From contig JBJLAO010000004.1 of the NCBI GenBank assembly GCA_045568635.1, positions 186,001 to 250,000 of the forward strand: a stretch of DNA of 64,000 bases, written 5' to 3'. Below the pieces are notes generated by a model that was not told the origin of the DNA, made no database searches, and was given only the letters and a program-made list of their open reading frames with translations. The first letter of the stretch is position 1, and each line of letters opens with the position of its first letter. The position numbers and the translations under genes were made by a program. This DNA is from MedAcidi-G1 sp000817085 (GTDB taxonomy: Bacteria; Actinomycetota; Acidimicrobiia; Acidimicrobiales; MedAcidi-G1). Shown here in pieces: positions 27,675 to 36,490 of this stretch.

Positions 27675-28495
27675 TGTCTGAACTCCCAAGGTCATTTTCG
27701 CACTCATCTGCTTCCACCTTTAAACAGTGTCCGCGCCGTTGGAAACACAAATACATAGACAAACTGCCAGACCCTACAGGAGAAGCAGCTCTCGTAGGTC
27801 AATTTGCTCATGATGTTCTCGAACAACTTTGCAAAGAAGAGCCAGAACTACGAACAGAGGAAAAAGCCAAAGAAATAGCAGGTACCATTTGGCCAAAAGT
27901 TGCTGAAAGAAAAGACTTCAAAAGTCTTGAACTAAATTCAGACGAGCAACTTAAGTTCCGTTGGAAGTCATGGAATGCAATCAAAGGGTTATGGGACTTA
28001 GAAGACCCATCAATGATCTCAGTTGAAGCGACTGAACAAAGAGTGTCAACCTCGCTTTCAGGAGTTCCCTTTCTAGGAATTATTGACCGTCTCGACAGAG
28101 ATGAAGATGGTCTTATAGTGGTCGACTACAAAACTGGAAAAATTCCTAAATACGGAAATGACAATTTTAATCAAGTGCTTTTATACGCTGCAGCTGTTGC
28201 TGGTAAAACTGGCGAACAACCGACCAGAGCTAGACTTTTGTATCTTGGGAAAGAAACTAAGGAAACTGAAGTCTCTGTAGATCTACTTGAGAAAGCAGTA
28301 AGCGATTTGTCTGGCACTTGGGGCAAACTTAAAAGCAACTTAGACAATAACGAATTTGAAACAATAACAACTCCTCTCTGCGGCTGGTGCTCTTTTATTG
28401 CTCAATGTCCTGCTGGAACTGAATTTATAAAAAAAAGAGCCTCTTCAGGGAAACTAAGACCTGACGCTCCGGCTAGATCAGCGCTTGGACTTTAA
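27674..28495 (+). CDS. RecB/Cas4-like PD-(D/E)XK nuclease
   Basis: This 273-residue nuclease of the RecB/AddB superfamily probably takes part in DNA repair. The N-terminal SHSSASTFKQCPRRWKHKY includes the first cluster Cys. GQFAHDVLEQL gives the family His, and GIIDRLDR with VVDYKTGK supplies the metal-binding Asp, Asp and Lys. The C-terminal CGWCSFIAQC gives three more Cys, so a [4Fe-4S] cluster is likely. The ATG overlaps the parE stop (TAATG), linking it to the topoisomerase operon. No helicase partner is adjacent. Confidence 0.85.
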   Translation: MSELPRSFSHSSASTFKQCPRRWKHKYIDKLPDPTGEAALVGQFAHDVLEQLCKEEPELRTEEKAKEIAGTIWPKVAERKDFKSLELNSDEQLKFRWKSWNAIKGLWDLEDPSMISVEATEQRVSTSLSGVPFLGIIDRLDRDEDGLIVVDYKTGKIPKYGNDNFNQVLLYAAAVAGKTGEQPTRARLLYLGKETKETEVSVDLLEKAVSDLSGTWGKLKSNLDNNEFETITTPLCGWCSFIAQCPAGTEFIKKRASSGKLRPDAPARSALGL

Positions 28496-28830
28496 GAACC
28501 GGATCTTTTATGTTTTTTCCAAAAAACAGCTAAACAAAACAAAACAACAGTAGCAATCAATGCACCTACTCGGTTAGCTCTATCTGCGCTTTCGTCAATA
28601 CTCTCTACTGGTGGCACTTCAAATGGTCTAAAATTTTCGCTGCCTTTAGAAGATTTTTTTTCTTGCTCTTCTACAGGGTCTAAATTTTTATCAATGTCTT
28701 TGGAAAGTTCTTCAGAAGTGTCAAAAATATTACTATTTGTTTTATCTTCACCATCTAGTAAAGCGTCAACAGGGCTTTCTTTCGGCGCAGTCGGTCGTGA
28801 ACGTATAGCTTCAGGGTCATAAGTAGCCAA
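28492..28830 (-). CDS. Tail-anchored membrane protein next to ParA
   Basis: This 112-residue protein has a mostly disordered, acidic cytoplasmic part and one C-terminal membrane helix (about 88-105, GALIATVVLFCLAVFW), followed by a basic KKHKR end. This is a tail-anchor layout. I chose the TTG at 28830 because a perfect AGGAGG lies 6 bases upstream. An ATG further up would lie inside the Shine-Dalgarno. It overlaps the end of the ParA gene by 14 bases and the nuclease gene by 4. I do not recognise the family. A role as membrane partner of the ParA is inference from position. Confidence 0.6.
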   Translation of the reverse strand: MATYDPEAIRSRPTAPKESPVDALLDGEDKTNSNIFDTSEELSKDIDKNLDPVEEQEKKSSKGSENFRPFEVPPVESIDESADRANRVGALIATVVLFCLAVFWKKHKRSGS

Positions 28831-29638
28831 CTGAATCCTCCTCATCAGAATTATTTTCAGAATAGTCACCTTCTAATAGAAGCGTCAAAAGTTGATCAAA
28901 TTCTGCTGCTGCTTCTCCTGCACCTGATCTTTTACCCAAACCATGTATAGGCAAAGATTGGGCCGAGGCTTCTGCTATGGCCGTACGTAAATGAATTTTG
29001 GGTAATGGGAAATCAGAGTAAACCTCTTCAAGTTTTGCGTTCCAATAACTATCATCTCGAGTTCTTCCAAGTCGGTTTACAGCAATTCCAGCAATATTGG
29101 GCTTGGAGTCGATACGGCGTGCACGAATTTTTTCTATTGTCTGAATCATTCTCGCTACACCATCAACGGACCATGCCCCTGGCTCTGTAACTACAAGAGT
29201 CATGTCGACTGCAAAAAGAGCATTTACCGTAAGTAATCCAAGAGAAGGTGGGCAGTCAACAATTAGCAGAGGCCAATTTGAATTTTCAAAAGAAATTGAT
29301 AATCGGTTCTGAGCTCCTAGAGGATCTGTGGCAAGTCGTGGTTCGCAAACAGAAAGATTCGGAGTCGAAGCAGCTATATAAGGAATTTGACCGCAATCAG
29401 ATGGCCAGTTAGATCTTTCTGCAACTTCATTGATTCCTCCGAAAAACTCGTCTTCTAGAACATTTACCACTCCTTTGGAGGGCTCGTATATGCCCAACCC
29501 TGTAGTTGCATTTCCTTGTGGGTCTAAATCAACAATCAAAGTTTCTAAATTTTTTTTAGCAGCAGAAGAAGCCAGTCCTAAAGTCACACTGGTTTTGCCA
29601 ACTCCACCCTTTTGATTCACTATCGCTATTGAGACCAC
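28817..29638 (-). CDS. ParA/Soj-family ATPase
   Basis: This 273-residue ParA-type ATPase would form dynamic dimers that position DNA or a protein complex. The deviant Walker A is QKGGVGKTS (about 8-16), followed by LIVDLDPQGNATTGLG (Walker A' region) and LLIVDCPPSLG (Walker B). No parB, parS-like repeats or origin genes are adjacent, so it is not the standard chromosomal ParAB pair. The downstream gene encodes a tail-anchored protein, which suggests positioning of a membrane cargo. It is divergent from mutM. Confidence 0.88.
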   Translation of the reverse strand: MVSIAIVNQKGGVGKTSVTLGLASSAAKKNLETLIVDLDPQGNATTGLGIYEPSKGVVNVLEDEFFGGINEVAERSNWPSDCGQIPYIAASTPNLSVCEPRLATDPLGAQNRLSISFENSNWPLLIVDCPPSLGLLTVNALFAVDMTLVVTEPGAWSVDGVARMIQTIEKIRARRIDSKPNIAGIAVNRLGRTRDDSYWNAKLEEVYSDFPLPKIHLRTAIAEASAQSLPIHGLGKRSGAGEAAAEFDQLLTLLLEGDYSENNSDEEDSVGYL

Positions 29639-29703
29639 ATAGAAAACCTAGACCAGTTTGCGGCACAAAAGTTGTAAATCACTTAAACAGGTATCGTGTA
29701 CCG

Positions 29704-30525
29704 ATGCCCGAACTACCTGAGGTTGAATCAATCCGCTCCCAATTGGAGCCTTTAATTACTGGAAAAACAATATTAAATGGCTACTCTTTTCCTTCAAAAA
29801 AATTTCTACAAGCAAAGTTGTCTTCTGGTTTTCTTGTACGAGATGTGAATCGGAGAGGTAAATATCTCATCATTAACCTAGAAAAAGAATCAGGTAGAAA
29901 AATAAATCTTAAAGAACTTATCGTTCACCTTGGAATGACTGGAAGTCTCTCAGTGGTAGAAGAAAAATCTGATGACCCTTATATCAGAGCCGAGTGGGAA
30001 CTCAACGACGGTCAAATTTTACTTTTCAGAGATATTAGACGTTTCGGCAGAATTGCGGTTGTAGATCCGGGTGATTACAAATCACTCCCAACGCTAGACA
30101 ATATTGGTCCTGAACCTTTTGATCCAAAATTATCTGCTGAGAGCTTTTATGCATCTTTGTCATCCTCAAGAAGTTGCATAAAAACTAAACTTCTTTCTCA
30201 GCGAATCGTTGCCGGGCTTGGAAACATATATGTAGATGAGTCACTTTGGCGGTCGCGCATAAATCCTGTTGCCAGACGGATTGGAAAAGAGCGTTCAGAA
30301 ACTTTACTTATCTCAATCAGAGAGGTTTTATCTCAAGCGATCGACAACGGAGGTACTACTTTTCGCGATTATAGGACACCTGATGGATTAACAGGTAAGA
30401 ATCAACACAATCTAGATTGCTATGGTAGAGCCGGAAAGGCATGCAGAAACTGTTCCCATGTATTAAAAAATCGAATTATTGGTCAACGTTCGACGACTTG
30501 GTGCCCGCAGTGCCAAATTAGCTAA
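29704..30525 (+). CDS. mutM: Formamidopyrimidine-DNA glycosylase (MutM/Fpg)
   Basis: MutM removes oxidised purines such as 8-oxoguanine and cuts the DNA at the abasic site. The mature N-terminus PELPEVES starts at the catalytic Pro, which fixes ATG 29704 as the start; an open frame further upstream is not part of the protein. VNRRGKYLII carries the conserved Lys. The zinc finger has Cys in LDCYGR, KACRNC, TWCPQC. It also contains GLGNIYVDESLW, the helix-two-turn-helix. At 273 residues it is normal length. Confidence 0.94.
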   Translation: MPELPEVESIRSQLEPLITGKTILNGYSFPSKKFLQAKLSSGFLVRDVNRRGKYLIINLEKESGRKINLKELIVHLGMTGSLSVVEEKSDDPYIRAEWELNDGQILLFRDIRRFGRIAVVDPGDYKSLPTLDNIGPEPFDPKLSAESFYASLSSSRSCIKTKLLSQRIVAGLGNIYVDESLWRSRINPVARRIGKERSETLLISIREVLSQAIDNGGTTFRDYRTPDGLTGKNQHNLDCYGRAGKACRNCSHVLKNRIIGQRSTTWCPQCQIS

Positions 30526-30582
30526 TTACTCTGTTGGTTAACTAAAGGATAATGTGAGTATGATCGCTTGGAGAGGTGAAAA

Positions 30583-32112
30583 TTGAACCGAGATCTTCCT
30601 CGAACTAATGAAAAAGCTGAAACGGATAGCAAAAAAAACGATTTTTTTCATTCTCTGACATCCCAAATTGGCTCTGTCGGAAAAATTGAAATAGCACGTG
30701 ACAGCGTTAGCGAACCAGTAATTAGGTCATGGTGTGACGCCATGTCAGAAAGTAATCCCCTTTATATAAACCAAAATTTTGCAGAGGATTCAAAATACAA
30801 AGGAATTATTGCCCCACCTGCAATGCTGCAAGTTTGGACTATGTCTGGCCTCCATCTAGGTAACCAATTCCAAAGAAATAGCGAAGATTCGCCCAGTGCT
30901 GAGGTTTATCAACTTCTTGATGACGCTGGTTTTACAGGCGTAGTAGCCACAAATGCTGCTTACCACTATGACGAGATGATTAAACCCGGTGATTTAATTT
31001 CTGGCAGCCAAAAGTTGCTTGATGTTTCAGTAGAAAAAACAACGGCTATCGGAGTGGGTCATTTTGTTACCACCGAAACAACATATTCTAATTCCCATGG
31101 GAAACAGGTTGGTTCTATGGAATTCCGAGTACTCAAATTTCGACCGGGCACCGGCAGAAAAAATCAGCAAAAATCATCAAGACCCAAGCCTGCTTCTAAT
31201 AATTCAACAGACTGGTTTTGGGATGCCTGCAACAATAAAGAATTACGCATTCAATCGTGCGATGAATGTGGAAATCTGCAACATCCTCCTGCCGTTCGTT
31301 GCCTTTTATGTGGGTCCGTTTCTTTAGACAGTGTCGCTGCAACTGGTAAAGGCAACCTCCATAGTTGGGCTATCGCACACTACCCTCAGGTTCCTGCGTT
31401 CAACTATCCGCTAATTGTTGGCCTCGTCGAATTAGAAGAAGGAATCCGCTTAGTTTCCAATATCACTGATATTGATCCAGAAGAATTGGAAATAGACATG
31501 CCACTAGAAGTTCATTGGCTCGACGTTAATAACGAATTCACATTGCATCAGTTCAGACCAAAAGAGAATGAAAGACAAAAATTAGAATCTAGGAATGACA
31601 AAATAGATAAGGATCGTGATCAATCTTCCGTTTCTGATACGAACGAATCAGAGGCACAAAATGTTGAAAAACAGGTCTCAAAACTCGATCCAGCTAAAGT
31701 TCAAATAGGTGATGAACTACCAATATCTCCTGTGGAGATAACTACACTTCTTATAGTTTCAACTGCTCTAGCTACACGTGACTATCAAGATGTACATCAT
31801 GACCCTAAAGCCGCTCAATCTAAAGGCATGCCCGATATTTTCATGAATATCCTTACCTCGACAGGAATCGTAAGTCGTTGGATAAACGATTGGGCCGGAC
31901 CTGCGATTGAATGGAGTTCTATCGATTTAAAGCTGGGCACACCCAACCATCCTGATGACACTATGACTCTTTCAGGTTCAGTTACAGAAAAAACTGAAAA
32001 CGGAGACCAAATATCCTTGAACATTTCCTTTTTAGGCAAAAATGATAGAGGAGTACACGTTTCAGGAAACGCAGAAGTACTCCTACTAAAAAATAGCAAG
32101 CAAAAGGAATAA
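30583..32112 (+). CDS. MaoC-DUF35-MaoC fusion (ChsH2/ChsH1-like enoyl-CoA hydratase)
   Basis: This 509-residue protein has three parts. An N-terminal MaoC-like hotdog domain (about 30-190) is followed by a DUF35 unit with a Cys4 zinc ribbon (Cys226, 229, 240, 243) and OB fold (about 250-325). After a charged linker (330-370) comes a second MaoC hotdog (about 375-505) with DYQDVHHDPKAAQS, the hydratase Asp/His motif. In mycobacteria ChsH2 (MaoC-DUF35) and ChsH1 (MaoC) form a hydratase for short steroid side chains, and the DUF35 part also binds the aldolase Ltp2. Here both are fused. The TTG start follows GAGAGGTG. The steroid substrate is inference. Confidence 0.8.
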   Translation: MNRDLPRTNEKAETDSKKNDFFHSLTSQIGSVGKIEIARDSVSEPVIRSWCDAMSESNPLYINQNFAEDSKYKGIIAPPAMLQVWTMSGLHLGNQFQRNSEDSPSAEVYQLLDDAGFTGVVATNAAYHYDEMIKPGDLISGSQKLLDVSVEKTTAIGVGHFVTTETTYSNSHGKQVGSMEFRVLKFRPGTGRKNQQKSSRPKPASNNSTDWFWDACNNKELRIQSCDECGNLQHPPAVRCLLCGSVSLDSVAATGKGNLHSWAIAHYPQVPAFNYPLIVGLVELEEGIRLVSNITDIDPEELEIDMPLEVHWLDVNNEFTLHQFRPKENERQKLESRNDKIDKDRDQSSVSDTNESEAQNVEKQVSKLDPAKVQIGDELPISPVEITTLLIVSTALATRDYQDVHHDPKAAQSKGMPDIFMNILTSTGIVSRWINDWAGPAIEWSSIDLKLGTPNHPDDTMTLSGSVTEKTENGDQISLNISFLGKNDRGVHVSGNAEVLLLKNSKQKE

Positions 32113-32114
32113 GA

Positions 32115-33293
32115 ATGAACTCCAATTTTTCTTCTGAAACAGCGATTGTAGGAATTGGTGCTACTGAGTTTTCAAAAGACTCAGGTCGAACTCCTATGGA
32201 ACTTGCCGTTGAAGCTTGCGAAGCAGCCTTAAAAGATGCCGGCGTGACGGCTTTAGACGTTGATGGGATAGTAACCTTTAGCTCAGAACAGAATTTTGAG
32301 ATAGAAGTTGCGCGAAATTTAAGAATCCCATCCTTGAGTCACTTCAGCATGATCCCTCATGGCGGAGGGGCAGCATGCGGAACTATTGGTCAGGCTGCTT
32401 CAGCAATTTTTTCGGGTTCTGCAAACTACGTACTTTGCTACCGGGCTTTTAACGAAAGGTCCTGGCATCGTTTCGGTAGTGGGGTTCAAGATAAGCATGG
32501 CGGGGCGGAAGCCTTCGATGTTACTTTCGGGTGGACTTCGCCGTTCGGTCTTCTAACCCCTGCAAGCTGGGTTGCTATGTTTGCCACTCGATACATGCAC
32601 TTATCTGGAGCTACTTCTGAAGATTTTGGACGTGTAGCAGTCACCGATAGAAAATTCGCTGCAACAAACCCTGCTGCTTTTTTCTATGAAAGGCCAATTA
32701 CTTTAGAAGAGCACCAAGAAAGCAGATGGATTGTTGAACCGCTTCATCTATTGGACTGTTGCCAAGAATCTGATGGTGGGCAAGCAATCCTCGTAACTTC
32801 CCTCGAACGCGCTAGAGACCTTTCGAATCCTCCTGCAGTGATAGCGTCAGCTGCCCAAGGTTCTACAGATGACCAACAGGCAATGAGAAGCTACTACAGA
32901 GATGATATTGCAAGAATTCCTGAAATGAAGTTGTGTGCAGATCAATTATGGAAAAACACTGGTCTTGGACCTGCAGACATCCAAGTCGCTAACATTTACG
33001 ATCACTTCACCCCCCTATTTCTTCCACAACTTGAGGAATTTGGATTCTGCGAAAAAGGTGAAGCAAAGGAATTTTTGCGTGATGGCAATATAGACATGGA
33101 TGGCTCGCTACCAACAAACACTAATGGAGGCCAATTAGGAGAAGCCTATATACATGGAATGAACGGTATAGCAGAAGCAGTTCGTCAAATACGAGGAACT
33201 TCAGTCAATCAGGTTAAAAACGTTGAAAATGCATTAGTTACAGCAGGAACTTCTGTCCCTACTAGCGCACTCATTTTGAGTCAAGATAACTAA
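32115..33293 (+). CDS. Thiolase-family lipid-transfer protein (Ltp2-like aldolase)
   Basis: This 392-residue thiolase-fold protein resembles mycobacterial Ltp2/SCP-x thiolases. It starts two bases after the MaoC-DUF35-MaoC stop. Family features are AIVGIGATEFSKDSGRTP near the N-terminus, GGGAACGTIGQA (about 82-93) and TNTNGGQLGEAYIHGMNG near residue 340. In Actinobacteria, Ltp2 with a DUF35 protein carries out the retro-aldol cleavage that releases propionyl-CoA from the steroid side chain. The adjacent DUF35 fusion strongly supports this partner model, but the exact substrate is not visible. Confidence 0.82.
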   Translation: MNSNFSSETAIVGIGATEFSKDSGRTPMELAVEACEAALKDAGVTALDVDGIVTFSSEQNFEIEVARNLRIPSLSHFSMIPHGGGAACGTIGQAASAIFSGSANYVLCYRAFNERSWHRFGSGVQDKHGGAEAFDVTFGWTSPFGLLTPASWVAMFATRYMHLSGATSEDFGRVAVTDRKFAATNPAAFFYERPITLEEHQESRWIVEPLHLLDCCQESDGGQAILVTSLERARDLSNPPAVIASAAQGSTDDQQAMRSYYRDDIARIPEMKLCADQLWKNTGLGPADIQVANIYDHFTPLFLPQLEEFGFCEKGEAKEFLRDGNIDMDGSLPTNTNGGQLGEAYIHGMNGIAEAVRQIRGTSVNQVKNVENALVTAGTSVPTSALILSQDN

Positions 33294-33345
33294 AAAATTC
33301 GTTGTATGACCCCTCTAGGAGTGGTTAGAGATCTACGCTCGCATT

Positions 33346-34962
33346 ATGGTTTCAAAGCGTTTTATTTTTTGTTTTTTTTCTATTTCTATTTTGGCTACTA
33401 CTATTCTGCCGAACGCCCATGCCGGACCTTATGACAAGGAAATATCTGGCTTGCAGAAACAAATAGATGAAGTGAACTCTGACATTGACGAAATAGAGAA
33501 AGGAATCCAAACAGAAAAACAGAAAATCGTTGATCTTAAAAATGAGCTCTTAGATATTGATGAAACGATTGCGGAAACCGAAGCTTTAATAAATAGCGAA
33601 GACTCACAACTTGTAAAACACCCAATAAGACTTGAAGTATTGGCAGACGATTACATAGACGTCTGGTCATCACGCTCAGAACCTTTCCAGCTTCGACGTG
33701 AACTGGCTATCGATTCCTACGTACGGAATGATGAAAGGATGAATTCTGTTCTAACGCAATCAGCCCAATTAACTGATGAAACTCTTCGCGGTATAAGGAG
33801 TCAGATACTTTACAAGGCTCTAATCGACGAGACCGAAGGAAGACTTGAATCTGTTGATTCTAAAATGCGTATTACTGGAGAGCGTGTTTCAGAAGTTCAT
33901 GAGGAGATTGCAGCAGCCCGAAATAAACAAAAGGACTACGTCCAACTTCAGGAAGAAACTCGTTCTCGTATACCTGGAGTGAATGAAAGTATTTTGAATC
34001 TGAATTCGAAGATAAATACTCTGGAAAGAAATATTGAAAATTTAAAGATCGAAATAAACGTACTTGATGGAGAAATAGAGAGATACCAACTTTTAGAGCT
34101 ATCAAAACAATGGACTGGACTGCCCGGAACTGATATCCGTCGTCCGGCTCTCGCTATTAAAATTGACAATGTTTCGATAGCTAGACCGCAAGCTGGGATC
34201 AACCAAGCCGATGTTGTTTACGAGGAACTTGTGGAGGCAGGTTTAACACGTCTTATAGCGATTTTTCAAACAACAGATTCTCGAGTAGTTGGACCGGTTC
34301 GTTCAGCCAGGACTTCTGATCCGCCTCTTTTAACCGGTTTTGATAGCCCACTTTTCGCCTACTCTGGAGCTAACCGCGGAACCAGAGAAGTAGTAAAAGA
34401 CTCTGACCTTACTGATGTTGGGTACGACGCTTCACGTGAAAGTTACTGGCGTTCAACATCACGGAGAGCGCCGCATAATCTTTTCACTTCAACAGAAAGA
34501 CTCTGGTCGAAGCATCCAGATAGAGATGAAATTCCTGAACCTCCATTTACTTTTAGAACCGAAAATTCGCCTCTCCATGTCAATGCCAAAAAAGCAACCG
34601 GTGTTTTTGTAGATTTTGGTCATGCAGAAATAGATTATGCATGGAATGGCACAGGATGGGAGCGCACTCACAATGGCGAACCTCATGGTGACGGTGACGG
34701 CGTACGGGTAGCTCCTACTAACATTGTGATCCAATTTATTTCTTATGGAAAGAGCGCCGCTGACTCGAGATCTCCTGAGGCTATAACTGAAGGAAGCGGC
34801 ACAGCTTGGGTATTTACTGATGGCCACCTAATCGAAGGGCAGTGGGAACGAAAAAAAGATTCGGAGCCAGCAGAAATAACTTCTGATGGGGTGCCTATCA
34901 GATTAACTCCCGGTAACACATGGGTTGCTCTAGCGAAGACTGGAACAGCAACTTGGCGTTAA
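33346..34962 (+). CDS. Secreted coiled-coil protein with DUF3048 domain
   Basis: This 538-residue protein has a signal peptide (1-27, cleavage near NAHA-GP) and a long coiled coil (about 30-110 and 150-255). A C-terminal DUF3048 (YerB-like) domain (about 265-530) starts at ALAIKIDNVSIARPQAG and contains RLIAIFQT and PVRSARTSD. The coiled-coil part resembles the N-termini of peptidoglycan-hydrolase regulators. DUF3048 proteins are exported and their role is unclear. The gene follows the thiolase by 52 bases and is convergent with map. Fusion of the two parts is noteworthy. Confidence 0.75.
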   Translation: MVSKRFIFCFFSISILATTILPNAHAGPYDKEISGLQKQIDEVNSDIDEIEKGIQTEKQKIVDLKNELLDIDETIAETEALINSEDSQLVKHPIRLEVLADDYIDVWSSRSEPFQLRRELAIDSYVRNDERMNSVLTQSAQLTDETLRGIRSQILYKALIDETEGRLESVDSKMRITGERVSEVHEEIAAARNKQKDYVQLQEETRSRIPGVNESILNLNSKINTLERNIENLKIEINVLDGEIERYQLLELSKQWTGLPGTDIRRPALAIKIDNVSIARPQAGINQADVVYEELVEAGLTRLIAIFQTTDSRVVGPVRSARTSDPPLLTGFDSPLFAYSGANRGTREVVKDSDLTDVGYDASRESYWRSTSRRAPHNLFTSTERLWSKHPDRDEIPEPPFTFRTENSPLHVNAKKATGVFVDFGHAEIDYAWNGTGWERTHNGEPHGDGDGVRVAPTNIVIQFISYGKSAADSRSPEAITEGSGTAWVFTDGHLIEGQWERKKDSEPAEITSDGVPIRLTPGNTWVALAKTGTATWR

Positions 34963-34972
34963 CCAAGTCTTT

Positions 34973-35902
34973 TTAGATGGAAAGAAGATCCGAAGGAGCA
35001 TTTCCGTCACCAGTTACGGTAAGACGTTTTGCTCCATCTTCGAGAACTAAAATTGTATGTTCGAATTGGGCGGTGCGCCGCCCATCTCTTGTGACCGCAG
35101 TCCAATTATCACTCCACATCTGCGGTGAAGGGTCACCAAGTGTCAACATTGGTTCAATTGTAAAAGTCATCCCAGGAAGTATCTCTGTGGAAGCATAGGG
35201 GTCATAGTAATGAGGGATTTGAAGTGAACTATGGAACTCGGTTCCAACACCGTGTCCGATAAATTCACGAACGACTCCTAAAGAATGACGTTTTGCGTGT
35301 CTTTCAATCGCTCTACCTATAACGTTCACAGGTCTTCCAGGCTTGACTGCTTCTATCCCCAGATCCATCGCCTTTCGCGTCTCTTTAATTAAATTAATAT
35401 CTCTTTCGCTTACTTCCCCAATCGGAAAAGTAACTGAAGTGTCTCCATGAACACCCTCATGATAAACCGTGACATCTATGTTAACGATGTCTCCTTCTTG
35501 CAACGGACGACTATCTGGAATTCCATGGCATATAACCTCGTTTACCGACGTGCAAACAGATTTGGGAAAACCCCTGTAATTCAGTGGACTTGGGTAAGCA
35601 TCAAAAGACAAAATCATTTCATGGACTACCTCATCAATTTTGTCTGTTGTAACTCCGGGTCTCGCATTAGAACCTGCTTCAAGCAAAACTAAAGCTGCTA
35701 TCTCTCCTGCTTTTTCCATACGTTTAATCTCATCGTCATCTCTTATCAACGACGAAGTTGAATTTCCTGGATCGCCTGTAAGCGCATAAGGAGGTTTATT
35801 AATATTAGCTGGGACCAGTCTGGTGGGACTTAATAGCCCTGCTTCAACAGGTGGCAATGAGGGAGGGACTTTTGGCGTTAATTTACGTTTCCTTTTAGAC
35901 AC
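34973..35902 (-). CDS. map: Methionine aminopeptidase, type I
   Basis: This enzyme removes the initiator methionine from nascent proteins. The 309-residue protein has a 50-residue N-terminal extension seen in actinobacterial type Ib/Ic enzymes, followed by the pita-bread domain. Metal ligands are visible in NIDVTV (Asp), HGDTSVTF (Asp), GHGVGTEFH (His), TIEPML (Glu) and QFEHTIL (Glu). The catalytic-type His lies in EVICHGIPDS. It is convergent with the DUF3048 gene and 23 bases after the MaoC gene on the same strand. Confidence 0.93.
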   Translation of the reverse strand: MSKRKRKLTPKVPPSLPPVEAGLLSPTRLVPANINKPPYALTGDPGNSTSSLIRDDDEIKRMEKAGEIAALVLLEAGSNARPGVTTDKIDEVVHEMILSFDAYPSPLNYRGFPKSVCTSVNEVICHGIPDSRPLQEGDIVNIDVTVYHEGVHGDTSVTFPIGEVSERDINLIKETRKAMDLGIEAVKPGRPVNVIGRAIERHAKRHSLGVVREFIGHGVGTEFHSSLQIPHYYDPYASTEILPGMTFTIEPMLTLGDPSPQMWSDNWTAVTRDGRRTAQFEHTILVLEDGAKRLTVTGDGNAPSDLLSI

Positions 35903-35925
35903 TCAACAAGACTACCTTTACTTGC

Positions 35926-36378
35926 TTACCAGATGAAACGGCTGAGACTATCCACAACACAAGCGGGTCTTTCCATGCCCTCGATTTCAACACTCGCACG
36001 AACCACAGTTTGGACACCACCTTCTATTTCTACAGCGTCGATCAGTTCGGCACCTGCGCGAACCGTTGACCCAACCGTTAATGGTGCAGGAAATCTGACG
36101 CGGTCTGTGCCGTAGTTAATTCCCATTGAGATTCCTTCGACTTGAAAAATTTCAGGCAAAAGACAATTCGTTAGAGAAAGAGTCAAGTACCCATGTGCAA
36201 TTGTTTTCCCAAAAGGTCCTTCAGAAGCTTTTTGTGGGTCTACATGTATCCACTGTTTGTCACCTGTTGCTTCTGCAAATAAATCTATACGTTCCTGATC
36301 GATCATTATCCAGTTGCTGTAACCAAGATGATCCCCCACCGCTTTAAGTAGTTCAGATGGTGATCTAAAAATTTTCAT
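35926..36378 (-). CDS. MaoC-family (R)-specific enoyl-CoA hydratase
   Basis: This 150-residue single hotdog protein probably hydrates trans-2-enoyl-CoA. The hydratase motif is DLFAEATGDKQWIHVDPQKA (about 34-53), followed by GKTIAHGYLTLSL and GTDRVRFPAPLTVG. I prefer ATG 36378 (MKIFRSP), the usual family start. A GTG 12 bases upstream is possible. It is upstream of map on the same strand and divergent from the CDF transporter. It adds to the acyl-CoA genes of this region. Confidence 0.88.
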   Translation of the reverse strand: MKIFRSPSELLKAVGDHLGYSNWIMIDQERIDLFAEATGDKQWIHVDPQKASEGPFGKTIAHGYLTLSLTNCLLPEIFQVEGISMGINYGTDRVRFPAPLTVGSTVRAGAELIDAVEIEGGVQTVVRASVEIEGMERPACVVDSLSRFIW

Positions 36379-36490
36379 CCTATTTCCCACATTCTCTAAT
36401 CAACAGCAAAACTATTAGCTCTTCTGAAGATACACGTAATCGAGTTTTTCTGATAGAAATAATCAGGTCCCTATTATAAAAATGTAACTA

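Noticed and set aside
28831..28869. Upstream ATG or other starts for the tail-anchored protein
   Set aside because: They would place the AGGAGG ribosome site inside the protein; the TTG at 28830 has ideal spacing.
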